NCBI GenBank assembly: GCA_003991915.1
Contig: RQTK01000176.1
Location: forward strand, 252,544-316,543
Direction of reading: 5' to 3'
DNA from: Elysia chlorotica
Taxonomy: Eukaryota > Mollusca > Gastropoda > Plakobranchidae
Length of the DNA: 64,000 nt
Positions 1 to 13,060 of the stretch are shown here, piece by piece. The translations under genes were made by a program, and so were the position numbers. Numbering within the stretch: the stretch's first letter is position 1; each line of letters starts with the position of its first letter. The notes below the pieces were generated by a model that saw only the letters and a program-made list of their open reading frames with translations, made no database searches and was not told where the DNA came from.

Positions 1-1861
1 CTCCCTACACAAACACGCAAGTTTGAAAAAAAAATAACAATTAAAGAACAAAACAAAACAAAAAAAAACAAACGATAAAGAAGATGTTTACGGGGATCCC
101 CATTGCAGATAGGAAGAGGTTTTAATTAGGAAATAGAATCCTCCAACAGTGCCGGAACGTAGTTAAAAGGCTCCATTAAGCAAGCGTTTTTAGGGGGCCA
201 GTGACAAAATCTTATTTATGGTAACGCCAATGGCGGCTTTTGAATCTTCTTTGCGCAAAGGTAATTAAGTTGCTACAAATCAATTCAGGGTTGCCAGTGC
301 TAGTGATTCTTTACTCGAACAGTGTTTAAAAAAAATAAAAGCCTAAATTTAGTGAAATTTCCCAATGGATTTTTAATTTTTTTTTCTTTAATATCTTCCT
401 TGATCTTTATCCCCTCAACATCTGAAATATGCTCTACATGTTAAATAATTCAAAACATTACACATGTAATCTATTAAAGAAACTGAAAAGTCGGTACGGT
501 AGATAGAGAGCAAGACCTGACACTGCATTGGAACGGCACAATGTCAAGCGTGTGGTAACAAAAGGGAGAAAGCCCCAGAAAGCCAGAAACAAGTTGGCTG
601 ATTGACACCAAGAAAGGTTCATATATCGTCGGTTCGGCTTCCATACTTTGTTTATTATAGACATTGGCCTCAAGATTTTTTTAACAAAACTGGCGAGTTC
701 TCTAAGGGGTCAAGCTTTTTAAAGGCATCTAGTGATTTTAGGGGCAAAATAGTGAACTTTGGACTAAAATCTAGTGCTTTTAAAAACTTATCAGGCAACC
801 CTGAGATTTCACTTCTATGGAGCTGGTTAGTGGTTTTGCCATTAACCAAAGGGAGTGAGTAATGTTACTCTCTGCTTTTTTGTACGTCTCTTCAAAAGAG
901 AACAGGAAGGACGCAGACGGAAACATTTTAACTTTTTAAAAGCATGTACACCCATTCATGAGTTTCTCACGTGATAGAAAAAGGAGGAATAAAGGATAAA
1001 TGAAGGTCTACTACCAGTGGTAGTTACTCGGTACCCCGCAGTGTCCACTTGGGAGATGCTAAGCCAGTGAAGTAGCCGCGAGCGGAACCAGTAGTTTTTT
1101 CACGACGAGGCAGTCAGCTGCTGACGCGCCGCGCTTTATGGGTTAATAAAGATCTGTTACAAAACGCAACAATGAATGTACTGCTTTCTGAACATCTCTC
1201 ATGTCCATCGACAAAATTGAATAGTTGTTTTTTAATCTCAATTTCGTTTTTGAAAATTGAACCTCTAAACTAGTAATGTTTCATAAAAAAGCACACAATA
1301 AATCTGTCAATTCATGTATTGCAGATTGGCCATCATTTTTTTGCCTTATAGAAACAAAGACAGTTAAAACAAAACAAAAACAGAAACTGAACCAACAAGA
1401 AAACGGGAGAGCTAAGTAACCTAAAATGTATTTTTGTATCTGTACATTTTGCATTAACATTAACATTTTTCTCCAACTTAAATGGAGTTTATAAATATCA
1501 TTTTTTCCAGTTGGCAGGTTGGACTTCATCACCAGTTTCACCCAGTTAAGTTTTTAAAACAAATCAGATGTCCATTCTAAAAAAGTAGCTTGTAAAAAAA
1601 TTAAAAGCATAATCCCACCAAATTTAATAATATACCAAATAGTTAATAACCAGTCGAAATGTCAGAAAAAAATGTGTGTTAGCCCTTTGTTTCTTCTCTT
1701 TTTTACAATTTTATCACGCGTGCCTTTTATTTTTTGAAATACTTGTTTGGACCCGGTTGGTTAATTGACCCAGCGTTCGTAGACATAGTAGCAGCAGCAG
1801 ATCAGCATCAACAGTAGTAGTAGTAGTAGTAACCGGTTTATTTGTCCGATATTCGCCTCCT

Positions 1862-1911
1862 GTAACTGGTTGGGTCGGTGTCAGTATAATGTTACCGGCT
1901 GAGATAGGAGT

Positions 1912-1912
<1 letters not shown>
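1862..1912 (-). mobile_element. dispersed repeat family R1, short fragment
   Basis: CTGGTTGGGTCGGTGTCAGT followed by ATAATGTTACCGGCTGAGAT matches the 19915-19957 part of the lectin B copy. It runs into a (CAG)n tract. Confidence 0.45.
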
Positions 1913-1948
<36 letters not shown>

Positions 1949-1955
1949 TTGGAGG

Positions 1956-2032
1956 GGCGAATTAGCTCAAGTGGTAGCGTTCTTCTTCAGATCAGGAGGT
2001 CCGCGGTTCGATTCCACTGATCGGCAGATTTA
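1956..2032 (+). mobile_element. tRNA-derived SINE head
   Basis: The sequence has a pol III A box-like TTAGCTCAAGTGG and a B box GGTTCGATTCC at tRNA spacing. The acceptor and T stems do not pair properly (5' GGGGCGA against 3' TGATCGGC), so this is a tRNA-like retroposon head rather than a tRNA gene. Confidence 0.6.
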
Positions 2033-2476
2033 TTTCATACCCTCATTGTAATATGCAAAAAAAATATTATTATAATACTTTGGTATCTGCGATTGTCTCA
2101 GCCTCAAAACTCCCTTGTTTATGTAATGTTCGTAATTAAGGAACTAAATAATGTAAGTGTGTATCCGTGTACAATCTTATAATCATAATGCATTAGTCGC
2201 CACTGTGCACTGCACCACACCCAAGTGGTATCGATTCCTGGGACCCCAGGAACATCCTCTTACAACCTTGATACATTACGATCATGCCACTGGGAAACAA
2301 ATGGTATGAATATGTAAACTAATGTCAACTTTATCTTAAATAGGATCGAGATAGCTACCTTCATTTCTTCTCTATTCTGTGTTGTTAGTGTATGTTTGTA
2401 TGTCTGACTGCATGTGTGTGAGTGCCTATGCCCCTCTCTCTGTGTGTCAAGCTATGTACGTTTGTCTTTCTATGTC

Positions 2477-2519
<43 letters not shown>

Positions 2520-3436
2520 TCCTCTCTGTCTCTCTGTCTATCTGTTTGTCTCTCTATCTCGCCCATTCTCTATGTCTAGCTTTGTTTATCTATGTCCCTG
2601 TTACTCAGTGTGTGTGTGTGTGTGTGTCTGCCTGTATCTGTCTGCTCCTTCCCTTTCTCCGCCTCTCTTTTTTTCTACTTAATTCACTAAATGGGTTAAA
2701 CAGAAACCAAATTGATTTTACTCTACTAAAATAATAACAATGCATCGTGCTAATCTTCATCATCCCCACGCAATCTCTCTCTCTCTGTCTCGTTAGCTTT
2801 AACTGGGCACACATAATGAGTTTGACATCCGCTGACTGATCTAGAGACTGAGGAAATATTCCAGTAAACACCCATGTGTGGACTTCCAGTTATTGACATA
2901 CAGGATTCTCCATCACTCTCTGCCGTCCTTAGACTAATCACGCTGTCATCAAATCTCAAACAGCCAGAGAGAAAACAAGTCGTGGTATTTGCGCTTACCC
3001 CCGGGGAACTTCCCGAATGCATCCTCGTGTACGTACATCAGTTCTGAGGTTGAAACACAACCCTCTTTCGAGATCGCGATAACCAGTGAAACTATTTTAT
3101 TATCACAAAAAAAATTGTAGAATCTCAATTTAAGCAACATTCGCGGATTGAAACCATAAACCTTGTAATTTTACTTTTTATTTTTGCCCAATTCACATCA
3201 CTTCACGCCCACCCCCTCCCAACCCCCTTTTTATGGTTATAATTGTCTTACTAGGCGTAATCGAAGATTTGGGTTACTGCAATAATAAAGTTAAAACAGA
3301 TTTACAAGTGCTTTCTATGGCATCTAATTACAAAGTAAGTCGGATGTCTAAATCTACTCTCTGTTAGTTCTTAGTATCCTGGATACACTTCCAACACCAC
3401 TAGCACTGACTTTATCGTACCGACCACACTATAGCC

Positions 3437-4202
3437 CCATGGCGCTGCTATATTGACACTTCTGTTGCGCTCACCGTCATCCTCAATTTTTTACAACTTA
3501 AAACTTTTATACCTTTAGGTGTTAAGGAAAGAAAAAAAATCTAATTCTTTAGCCTCAAAGAAGCACGGACATTATTTTCCAATTTTGTTTTTTAACTTCC
3601 CATCACAACTTTTAACTGACTTTTTACAGCGCCAGGTGAAACATGTTAAAAAGGGACAATTAAACTCATTTTCAATGAAGTTTTACTTGTAGCTCTGACT
3701 GTTTTAATGGTTTGACGCTGTCAACACATTCCTCTTATAAATTATAGCTGTGTGAAATCAACGCACTAAAAATGTTTAAAAATTAACACTTTAAATCACC
3801 CCAACTACGATACACTTTAAATTCCTGCGATCTTTAGTTAAACGCCGCGGGCTTTCTTATTTCCATATCTTACGATGGGTCGTGAGATAAACACAACATT
3901 GTACGGTCTATCCTTAATCTTTAAATAAGGTTAATGGAGTAAATGGACACACTTCTATTAATAGTTTTGAGGCATCGATCGGCAAGTTGTGACCATCCAT
4001 GGTCTTATGAAGCCAGGAATAGCCATACTGACACAAGACGGTATGAAAACTAGGAATACATATTGACGGTCGCATCCAGTCGAAGTATAAAACCGGTAAC
4101 AACATCTCAAGCAAACTGTAATGTATTCTTAGTTGTCATTACTTCGAACTTAAAACAGATTGACTTTTACTATTCACTGCCAATTGTTGTCTTAAGTTTG
4201 GA

Positions 4203-4258
<56 letters not shown>

Positions 4259-4330
4259 AGAGAGAAAGAGAAAAATAGAAAGAGAGTGAGACACGGAGCG
4301 ATAGAGGGAGAGAGAGAAAGAGAAAGTGTC
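3437..4330. repeat. large inverted repeat, left arm (~0.85 kb)
   Basis: It matches the reverse complement of 9118-9955 over nearly its whole length with moderate divergence. The outer end is CGCTGCTATATTGACACTTC and the inner end runs into a (GA)n tract. No coding frame was recognised. Confidence 0.88.
4211..4254. repeat. (GA)n microsatellite
   Basis: A pure GA tract at the inner edge of the left inverted-repeat arm, followed by imperfect GA to 4330. Confidence 0.97.
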
Positions 4331-4533
4331 AAGATCGCATGACTTGATACATCTGTGTATATTTGCTGTGACAGAGCCGACATGGCAGCTGTGGTTTATG
4401 GTTCCAATCAAATTAGACTAGACAATTGTAACTCCTTATCTTGTTCCTCACGCCAGACGCAATGACACTCTTAGGGCATTTGTGTTGATTTAACAAACAA
4501 GAGCACGAACAAGAAGAAAACAACTACAACAGC

Positions 4534-4577
<44 letters not shown>

Positions 4578-7500
4578 AGCACGTATAAGAAAAGAAAGGT
4601 GTAAGAGAAGGAGATAACCTCAATTGACTAAAACTTAGAAAGAAAACAAAAACAAGATTATAAATGACGAAATAGAAAAAAAATACCCAACTAAAAACAG
4701 GCTATTATAAACCTCTTGGATCATGACCTGGACGGAAAAACCTAAATAGAATAAGTACACGACCAAGGTTTCTTTACAAAGACATTGGGTATCACATTAC
4801 CTGATTTTAGTCTTGAGAAATCTTGAGCTGTCAGTGACGAATGTTTCCTCGTTGATAGAGACTGAAGACCGAGTCGATTTGTCAACAAATACGGCCGCAG
4901 TTAATCCGCCGATGGATTCCCAAGAAAATATTCGCTTTCTGTGGCTTTCATTGACCTTTATTTTACTACAAAAGAGAATGATGATGGTATAATTTTTTTT
5001 TCAGAGAATGAAGCCCACTTACTAAAACAGTTTGTTGTACCTAGTAGTTAAGTTTATATCAAGTTACCCACATTCCCCACATTGCGTTATTACAATATTA
5101 TAATAATTATCTACTTCACTTTATAACTATAGTCTATAACCTTTTTTAATCTGATGTAAAATCTATGAAACGTTTGAGAGAAGGGGGGCAACCCAGTGTT
5201 GTTCTCCAAACGGTTTAGATGTATATCTAGTTTCTATGTCTACTTGTGTCCAGTTTGAGGTGAGACGGGGTCGGGATCACGCGAGCGAATCCTCGACCTG
5301 ACAAGGATGTCGAGCGAATCAGTGCATCAGGCTGTAGCTCCAGTAGTCCTGGAGGGACCTAAAGATTAGTACATGTACAAGACTACGATTGGCTAAAAAT
5401 AGAGAAGAGAAAATGAGGGGTGGGACGGGAGGTTGTTTTTCGAAAATAATTGGAAGAGATTAGGGGGTTAGGGAAGGAGATGTTTTGAAACATGGTATGT
5501 GTGGTAAGTGATTGTGTGTGTGTTTGGGATGGGGGGATATGCTTTTGAAAAAGTTGTGGGAAAGTCTCTTTATGTAAGTGAGTGAGTGGGTGAGTGAGTG
5601 AGTGAGAGAGAGAGTGAGAGAGAGGGAGAGAGAGAATGAGAGAAAGAAATAGAGAGATAAAGAGATAGAGTTGTTTTGGAGAATGCTTTGTTCGTAATTT
5701 AGGGGAAGGGGGAGAAGAATTGTTTTGGTGAATATCTGGAAAGTTTACCTGTGTGTATCGGGGTACGTTGTTTTGGTTCATGTCAGTTTTTTGATCCGGA
5801 GTCATTAGCAGGGAATGGAGAAAAAGTAATCCCTCGCGAAACTGGACACGATTGAGATAAATATTCACAAAAAACAAAAGCGAAAGCATGGTAGTACATG
5901 TACATTATGGCTAAAGCTATTCTCGCCAAGAGCAGTAACCACGGTAAGAATAAAGATAATTTAAAGGAACATAGGTGCAGAATAGTAACGCAAAAAATTA
6001 TGCAGTAAAAAAGATACAGAAACTTAATATATACCTAATAGACAGACAAATTTACTGTGTGATATAGGAAACAAAAAAAATATAAACATGTACATTTTAA
6101 GAAGGATGGTGCCATTTTTCTAAAGAGAACAAACCAAGAGTTGGAGAAAAGAAACTCCCTCTTGCTTCAAGTGCATTTTTTTCTTTACTTGAACAAGGAC
6201 GATTTTGCCTTGTGAGTGTGGCATAGGGAAGAAAAAGTGGGGTCTGACTCTAGAAACAAAGTGTGGAAGGTAACAACCAAGCCAGCACCTTTGCACTTTA
6301 AGAAGAGAAGGAATGAACGAAAAAGCAAAACCAACCAAACAAACAAAAGGTGACTTAATTTTTGTATTTAAACTTTTGAAATATTTCATAACATTATGAA
6401 CCACATAATTCATAACTCCTTTTAGGGTCTGAAACTTGTGGTTTGAAAGCCATACATCATGTGTAAATGTAATGGCTATCAAAGTATTTATATCTATCAA
6501 TAATTTTTTTGAGTGAGCATTATATACACATGAAAAACTAACTTAAGCAATAGAAATAAAATAACCAAAACAAGTAAAGACAACTGAAGATGATGGTGAG
6601 CATTTTCATTAATAGCCAATGTCTATTTTTGTATGAAAGCATACCAAAAGCAGCTGGAAAGCTAAATTTGAGGTTTGAAATTGGTGTCACTAAGAATATA
6701 AATGCAATGCGATAAATGTCACTTTTTGTCCTCCCAGAGCATGACGTCTATTTAAAAAAAATACTCTGTCACGCACCGTAGAGTAACCTTTCTGAGACTC
6801 TAGCTAAACAATACTATTACTCGTATCATTTCTTCGTTTGCATGGCGCAACTTTTAACCAGAACTATTGAGTGAAAACGATATGTTATATTTTGAACTTC
6901 AAACGTTTCGGGGTGAATATTATTGTTTTCATTCCTTTGTGTTCTCAAAATATTTTTAATTAATTTTAGGATTTAAATTTAAACAAATTAATACTAGAGT
7001 CCAAAACCAAATTAAGGAAAGAAACGGAAAACTGGCGTGTGATGTTTTGCTTAACGAATTTATTATTTCGAAATCATGAACTCATCAATAAATTAATCTT
7101 TTAATTTTCTCTAGCCTTGTCCGTGGAGCTCTCTTTGTTCGTTTCGATCAGTGTAGCTGCTGGTTACAGAGATGCCAACCTCATTCCGAAAAGCGTACTT
7201 CTATACACTATATTATACTTACAACTTTTTGGTCTTTTTGTGAATTGTAATAGACGATTTGGTTGGCAGCTATGTAGTGAGGGCAATGCGCTATTTACAA
7301 AACCTTTGGAAATGCCAATGAAATTATAGAATCTAAAAATCATGAAGCGTCTCCATATTACAAAAATAAAAATATGCCTTGTTATTCCCAGTTGTAAAAC
7401 ATGATTTCGTGATGTGAGAAACAGTATCTGTGAGATATAATTGTTTTCCACTGACACTCTTAGTGCATAAGCTCCGAGAACAATAAAACCCATCTTAACA

Positions 7501-9117
7501 TCTCTTTTTAGTTGCTTGAGGTCAATGTCGCTTAATCTTAAATGGTATTCTGGCATATGGCATAATCTTTTCGTCGATGCTATTCTCTTTTGTGTAAAGG
7601 CCTTTGTCTATTCCCCCATTGTTGTCACACGCACAGTGTAAATACTTAAGCAGCTACTCAAGGCGGGGTTGAAGTAAAATCGATTTTACAGAGACACGTA
7701 TTGTCTGCTTGATGCTGGCATTCGAACGTGTATTCACGAAAGCTTTAGGGGAATATTGAAATAATTATGTATGAAAATAGCATTCTTGTAAAACGAAATA
7801 TCATAACAGGTGCCGAATATTTTGTACACCAGCTTTGTAGGAAGGCCTAAACCATGGTTATTACACTGGTGCCTATTATCGCCTCTCCGTATAGGATTTC
7901 TCGGAAAGTAAAATAGTGTAGATATTTAAAAATAAAGACTTTATTCAGTCACCATGCGCAAAGTGCCCCATACATAAGACTGTGCAGCTCTGATAAAGTT
8001 AAAGGATTTTGACAGTTCCAGATTCTCTAAGGTTCTCATAAAGTTTCAGGGGTTCTACAGCTCCATCCTGTAAGGCCCTTTTCAACATAGATCTATGGAG
8101 TTTCAAAGACTGCCAGCCTCTCATCAAATGACACAAACTGTTCTTATTTCGATACATTCCCATAAGTCATGGAATTGATGCAAGATAACCTTTAGTTTCA
8201 CGAACTTCAAGTACGCTTGTACATGGATCCTGTGTTACACTGGTCTTTGAAGTGACACTTAACATTTTCAATAAGGCCGTGGAGTTTCTTTATTCCAATG
8301 CTATGTATCGTGTATCACGCTGGACTTTTAAAGAGCAAGTTGACACACTGATTGAGGTCGCAGTTTTTTTTTTAATAATTATGTTTCGCTAACCGGCTGT
8401 CGTCCATGAGTGGTTGTTGACACTGGGCCACGCTCCGGTAGAGTCGTCGAGTTGTTCCTGTCAATACTATCGATTATATCCATGCACGGCAAAATGGCTG
8501 GGGAAATCGGAAAAAGCAAAAGTTCTTGACAGTTTTCACAGAAAGTTTAATCTGTAAAAAATCGAATTATGAGGACTGTGTGTCTAGCAAAGAACCAGTA
8601 TCGTGTTGTTGCTAGGGTAAACATTGGTCTTTCTAAGAAACATCATATGAGATGCTTTTCATTAAATCGAAAGTACAAAATTCACTTGCTACCCTGATTA
8701 TTTCCCACGTTCCACAATATATGCCGTACACTGTCAATTGATCACTACATAGTCATTCAATTATATAAAATCTATATGAAAGAATAACATAAGTCAGGGG
8801 TGAAGGGCGCGGGTTCCAATCGAATCTCTATGGTAACTTGATAAGTTTGCTCATGTCTTTGATAAACATGTACTAACTTAAATTTATCCTGTCCGTACTC
8901 ACTTTATACCTTACGATCTTCCTTCTTTTTACCTCAGTCTATTCTTTGATATCCAGATAAAGGTGTGAGACAATGGTTAATATTAGTTTTCAAGCTAATA
9001 TTCTTATAACTCTTTTTTATCAACAACTCTTACTCTAGCCACGAAGTCCACAAGCGTTGGTTTCCATAGAGATTGTGCGTCATGTGGGAGATTTCCGTCT
9101 TAGAGCTTGCTTTTATC
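4331..9117. other. sequence between the inverted arms, no gene seen
   Basis: This 4.8 kb holds an (AAC)n tract at 4533-4577, a GA/GTGA-rich stretch at 5575-5670 and AT-rich sequence. The open frames are short or low-complexity. No transposase or reverse transcriptase was recognised. Confidence 0.6.
4533..4577. repeat. (AAC)n microsatellite
   Basis: About 15 AAC units. Confidence 0.97.
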
Positions 9118-9129
9118 TGTCTCTCTCTT

Positions 9130-9178
<49 letters not shown>

Positions 9179-9955
9179 ATTTTTTTTTTTCCAAACTTAA
9201 GACAACAAGTAGCAGTGAATAGTAAAAGTCAACCTGTTTTAAGTTCGAAGTAATGACAACTAAAAATAGATTACAGCTTGCGCGAGATGTTGTTACCGGT
9301 TTTATACTTCGACTAGATGCGACCGTCAATATGTATTCCTAGTTTCCATGCTGTCTTAATTGTGTCAGTATGGCAATTCCTGGCTTTATAAGACCATGGA
9401 TGGCCACAACTTGCCGATCGATGCCTCAAAACTATTAATAGAAGTTTATCCATTTCCTCCATTAACCTTATTTAAAGATTAGGGATAGAACGTACAATGT
9501 TGTGTTTATCTCACGACTCATCGTAAGATATGGAAATAAGAAAGCCCGCGGCGTTTTACTAAAGGAATTTAAAGTGTATCGTAGGTGGGGTGATTTAAAG
9601 TGTTAATTTTTAAACATTTTTAGTGCGTTGAATTCACACAGCTATAATTTATAAGAGGAATGTGTTGACAGCGTCAAACCATTAAAACAGTCAAAGCAAC
9701 AAGTTAAACTACATTGAAAATGAGTTTCCTCGTCACTTTTTAACAAGTTTCACCTGGAGTTGTAAAATGTCAGTAAAAAGTTATGATGGGAAATTAAAGA
9801 ACGAAATTGGAAAATACTGCCGTTCCTTCTTTCAGGCTGAAGAATCAGATATTTTTTTTCTTTTCTTAATACCTAAAAGTAGAAAAGTTTTAAGTTGTAA
9901 AAGAATGGAGGATGACGGTGAGCGCAACAGAAGTGTCAATATAGCAGCGCGTTGA
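9118..9955. repeat. large inverted repeat, right arm (~0.84 kb)
   Basis: It is the partner of 3437-4330. It begins with a (CT)n tract, has GACGGTCGCATC-related sequence in the middle and ends GTCAATATAGCAGCG. It abuts an R1 dispersed repeat at 9955. Confidence 0.88.
9119..9176. repeat. (CT)n microsatellite
   Basis: Mostly pure CT; it forms the inner edge of the right inverted-repeat arm. Confidence 0.97.
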
Positions 9956-10102
9956 GTTGAGTTGGGTTAGTTTTAACGTCCAACATCAGCACTATTTTAG
10001 GCTTTATTGTGGACGGGCCCCAAGACGGACGTCTGACAATTTTATGAGCTGTCACACACGAGACAGAGGCGGGGATACCATGCCTCCTGTCTTAGCCGGA
10101 CA
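9955..10102 (+). mobile_element. dispersed repeat family R1, copy
   Basis: This copy contains TTTTAACGTCCAACATCAGC and GTGGACGGGCCCCAAGAC and ends at an (AAT)n tract, a common tail for short retroposons. It matches 19895-20091 in reverse orientation. Confidence 0.65.
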
Positions 10103-10568
10103 TAATAATAATAATAATAATAATAATCATGATAACATAACAATATAATGTGGTCGGATGTGTAGCGGTGTATGGTTTAGGAACAAAAATTATTCCAATA
10201 TAACTGAAAATCTGTGGAACAAATGTGTTTATTGTCGTGGATGTCTGGTAGAACAGCTTAAGTCAGGCTGTGATCTGTTACTGGAATGCTATTACTCAAT
10301 TCACCTTGTATAAAGGGGAACAAGTGATCAATTGTAAGGAAATCTATGAGATATTAATTCTTGCCGAGTTCTTAATTACCTGCTGGACGATACGGGAAAT
10401 TCCACATATGCTCACTGCGCCTTCTCACTGAGTTAACTTGTTTTTATTTTAAGAGTATTATTATGTATCTTAAGAACACCGTTATTGTAAGCTTACGAGT
10501 CGTCTTAATGTAAGGGTTTATATAGTTTGTTCTTAAATTAGTTTATCTCTCTTTCTCTCTCTCCCTCT

Positions 10569-10618
<50 letters not shown>

Positions 10619-11324
10619 GCTCGCTCATCTATTTCTCGATCTTTCTCCATCCACGTAATAACCGCTAGACCTCAGCGTACGTTTCGCTTGATTGGGGAAA
10701 CTTTGTCTTAATCGTTGAGTTTCTGTGGTCGCCTTTTCTCACCACTTACATGAGTATGTAAGAGTAAGAAGGTTTGCGAGATGTAAGCTGCCACGACACA
10801 GCATTAACGAGCCCAAGTCTTCTAACTACGCTCATGAACTCTGCGTGAAAGCCAATTCCTAATACAACATGGCGACATTTATATTTATAGTGCTAAGGAT
10901 TCAATTACCCATAATTATCCTACATTAGTGGGCAGTAAATAGCTCAGTGTGAGTTGGTGATGTTTCACAGCTCACAAGATTCTGGCTATTTTTCACCATG
11001 CGGGAACATTATTTTAACTGGCTCACCGAACGTTTTGTTCACGGGGGGAACAAAATACAACCAATCGGCTGCTTGTAACGGTTTTGCTTTTTTCGTCATC
11101 TCATAGAATAAATGTAGCAACCAGCACACACAAAAATCAGGAATTATCGCTTGCTAAAAAAGGCATACCTAAAGTGGAAATTAATACTTTCCGCTATCGC
11201 TCAACTCTAGTTAAGTTACTATATGAGGCATTATTGATTCTATAGAGATGCCACATTGTCCAAAATAGACTATGATTTGACCATTTCATGTAAATGAACG
11301 GAATTGTAAAAGTTATATTACAAT

Positions 11325-12290
11325 TAAACGTACTGGCAACTAAGGTCGAGATAAAAGTATAGCAATGTTATATCTGAAAAGTAGTTATAATGAACCATAT
11401 TTGGTATAACAAAAATACGTTTTCGAGACTCAAAAATAATGTAAATGCTGTGTAAATAGGTACTTTTATGAAATAATGGTAGTTTGAAAAAAATGGTTTA
11501 TAGGTTCAATTAACGTTAAACTCCATTTAATGGTAGTATTTTTGTCTATTTTGGTGCTGATGGGATACGGTTCTTAAATTGGCATCTAAATAAAACTTTG
11601 ACAAACCAATCGACCAATAAACGTGCGTCAGCGACAAACTTTGAAACTGAAGGTTTTTTGTTGCTTTTTTTGCACGATATTATTAAAACGAATTAGACAC
11701 TGAACTAAGAAGTAAACCTTATTTACCACCCGATATTTATTTCACTATTTGCTATTACCTTTGAGTGCCTTTTTAGGTTAAATATTTGGGCATTTTTTCG
11801 ACATATATTTTGATGCAAATGAAACGCAAAGGGAAAGTTTTCATTTCAATTACACGTACTGTGAAATAAGGTCTGGATAAAAGTATATCAGTAGTTATAA
11901 TAAGAATAAATCTTCATCAAAATATTAACCTATAGTTATAGGTATAATAAAGAATATTTTGCACAAATTGAAAACGTTTTTAATGCCGTGTAAATAAGTA
12001 CTTTCTAGACATGGTGGTTCATATAAATCTGTAGATTTCCCTTTACTTGAAACTTCATTTCGTGACGATTTTCCCATTCGGTGTAATATAATACGGTTCT
12101 TAAGGTGGCATCTAAATACAATTTTGTCAACCAAGCAATGATGATGAACATGTGCCAGAAGCAGTGTTTGAAAATTTTATACAGCATTTTTCACTTTTTA
12201 AGTAAAACAAGACGTATACTCCCTGAAAAAGTCCAGTCCCCGATATTTATTTTGCTATTTGCTATAAGCTTTGAGTGTCTTTTTAGATAG
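11325..12290. repeat. diverged tandem duplication, ~0.5 kb unit
   Basis: Unit 1 (about 11325-11785) and unit 2 (about 11850-12290) share ordered landmarks. These are AATTA.ACGTACTG, GATAAAAGTAT, TGTAAATA.GTACTTT, ATACGGTTCTTAA.TGGCATCTA, CGATATTTATTT.(G)CTATTTGCTAT and TTTGAGTG.CTTTTTAG. Divergence is high, so the event is old. Confidence 0.75.
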
Positions 12291-12324
12291 TTCTGTCTCC
12301 GCAGTTATTTGCCATTTGAAACCT

Positions 12325-12402
12325 AAAAGTTTGCGAAAATTGGCCACAAAAATGGTAAAATTTGCCACAAAATTTGTCACAAAATTTACCAAACGTTTCG
12401 CA
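12325..12402. repeat. short imperfect palindrome
   Basis: GTTTGCGAAA near the left end is mirrored by TTTCGCAAAT at the right. The centre, GGTAAAATTTG through CAAAATTTACC, is self-complementary with few mismatches. Confidence 0.55.
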
Positions 12403-12680
12403 AATCGAGGCAATAATTATAATGAGTCACCGCTTTCTTTACGTTGAGGCGACGTGAATCCAGGGAACTCTCTTTGAAAATGCATGAAGGCATAACAAAC
12501 AAAAAAAAAGAAGTAATTTTCACTAAGAAAAAGTTAAGTGTTCCTACTAAATCCATTAAGATAAGTAACTAGATTCTATGTATTTACTACATGTGTATGA
12601 TGAATGACAATTAGATTGAAACTAGGATAATTATTGGTCCTTCAATTTCAACCAATTTGGGTGATTTCACACCCAACTTT

Positions 12681-12682
<2 letters not shown>

Positions 12683-12771
<89 letters not shown>

Positions 12772-12800
12772 AGAGAGAGAGATAGAAATTGAGAGAAAGA
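12683..12800. repeat. (GA)n microsatellite
   Basis: About 80 bp of almost pure GA (12683-12763) followed by an interrupted GA-rich stretch to beyond 12900. Confidence 0.98.
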
Positions 12801-12964
12801 GAAAAGGAGGGAGAGAGAGAGGGGAGGGAGAGATGAGTTGATAAAGAAAGCACAGAGATATAGTGGGAGACATAGACAGAGAGAGACCAATATAGACAGA
12901 CAAACAGAGAGACAGACTATACAGATAGACAGGGAAGAGAGAGAAAGAATACATAAAATGGGCA

Positions 12965-13060
12965 GAATGCACAAACAAGACGTAGCTTACGTCTCGTCGT
13001 AACAATATCAGAATAAGAAGACTTACGACGAGACATAAGCAGCGTCATCTTTGTGCATTC
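12965..13060. mobile_element. palindromic MITE-like element, copy 1
   Basis: The 96-bp element has terminal inverted repeats GAATGCACAAA/TTTGTGCATTC and an inner stem CTTACGTCTCGTCGT/ACGACGAGACATAAG. The whole unit can fold into one hairpin. The same element occurs at 54353-54454. No coding content. Confidence 0.75.

Larger units (their letters stand above)
1..3436. other. intergenic, no gene seen
   Basis: AT-rich sequence with a (CAG/TAG)n tract (1911-1949), a SINE head, a (CT)n tract (2481-2516) and a (GT)n tract (2609-2627). The open frames are low-complexity or short. Confidence 0.6.

Noticed and set aside
1956..2032. tRNA gene
   Set aside because: The A and B boxes are present, but the acceptor and T stems do not pair. 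It fits a SINE head better. The same holds for 63664-63742.
5383..5889. 168-codon minus-strand frame
   Set aside because: It runs through GA/GTGA-rich low-complexity DNA, giving SLSHSLSH-type sequence. There are no splice signals or family match.
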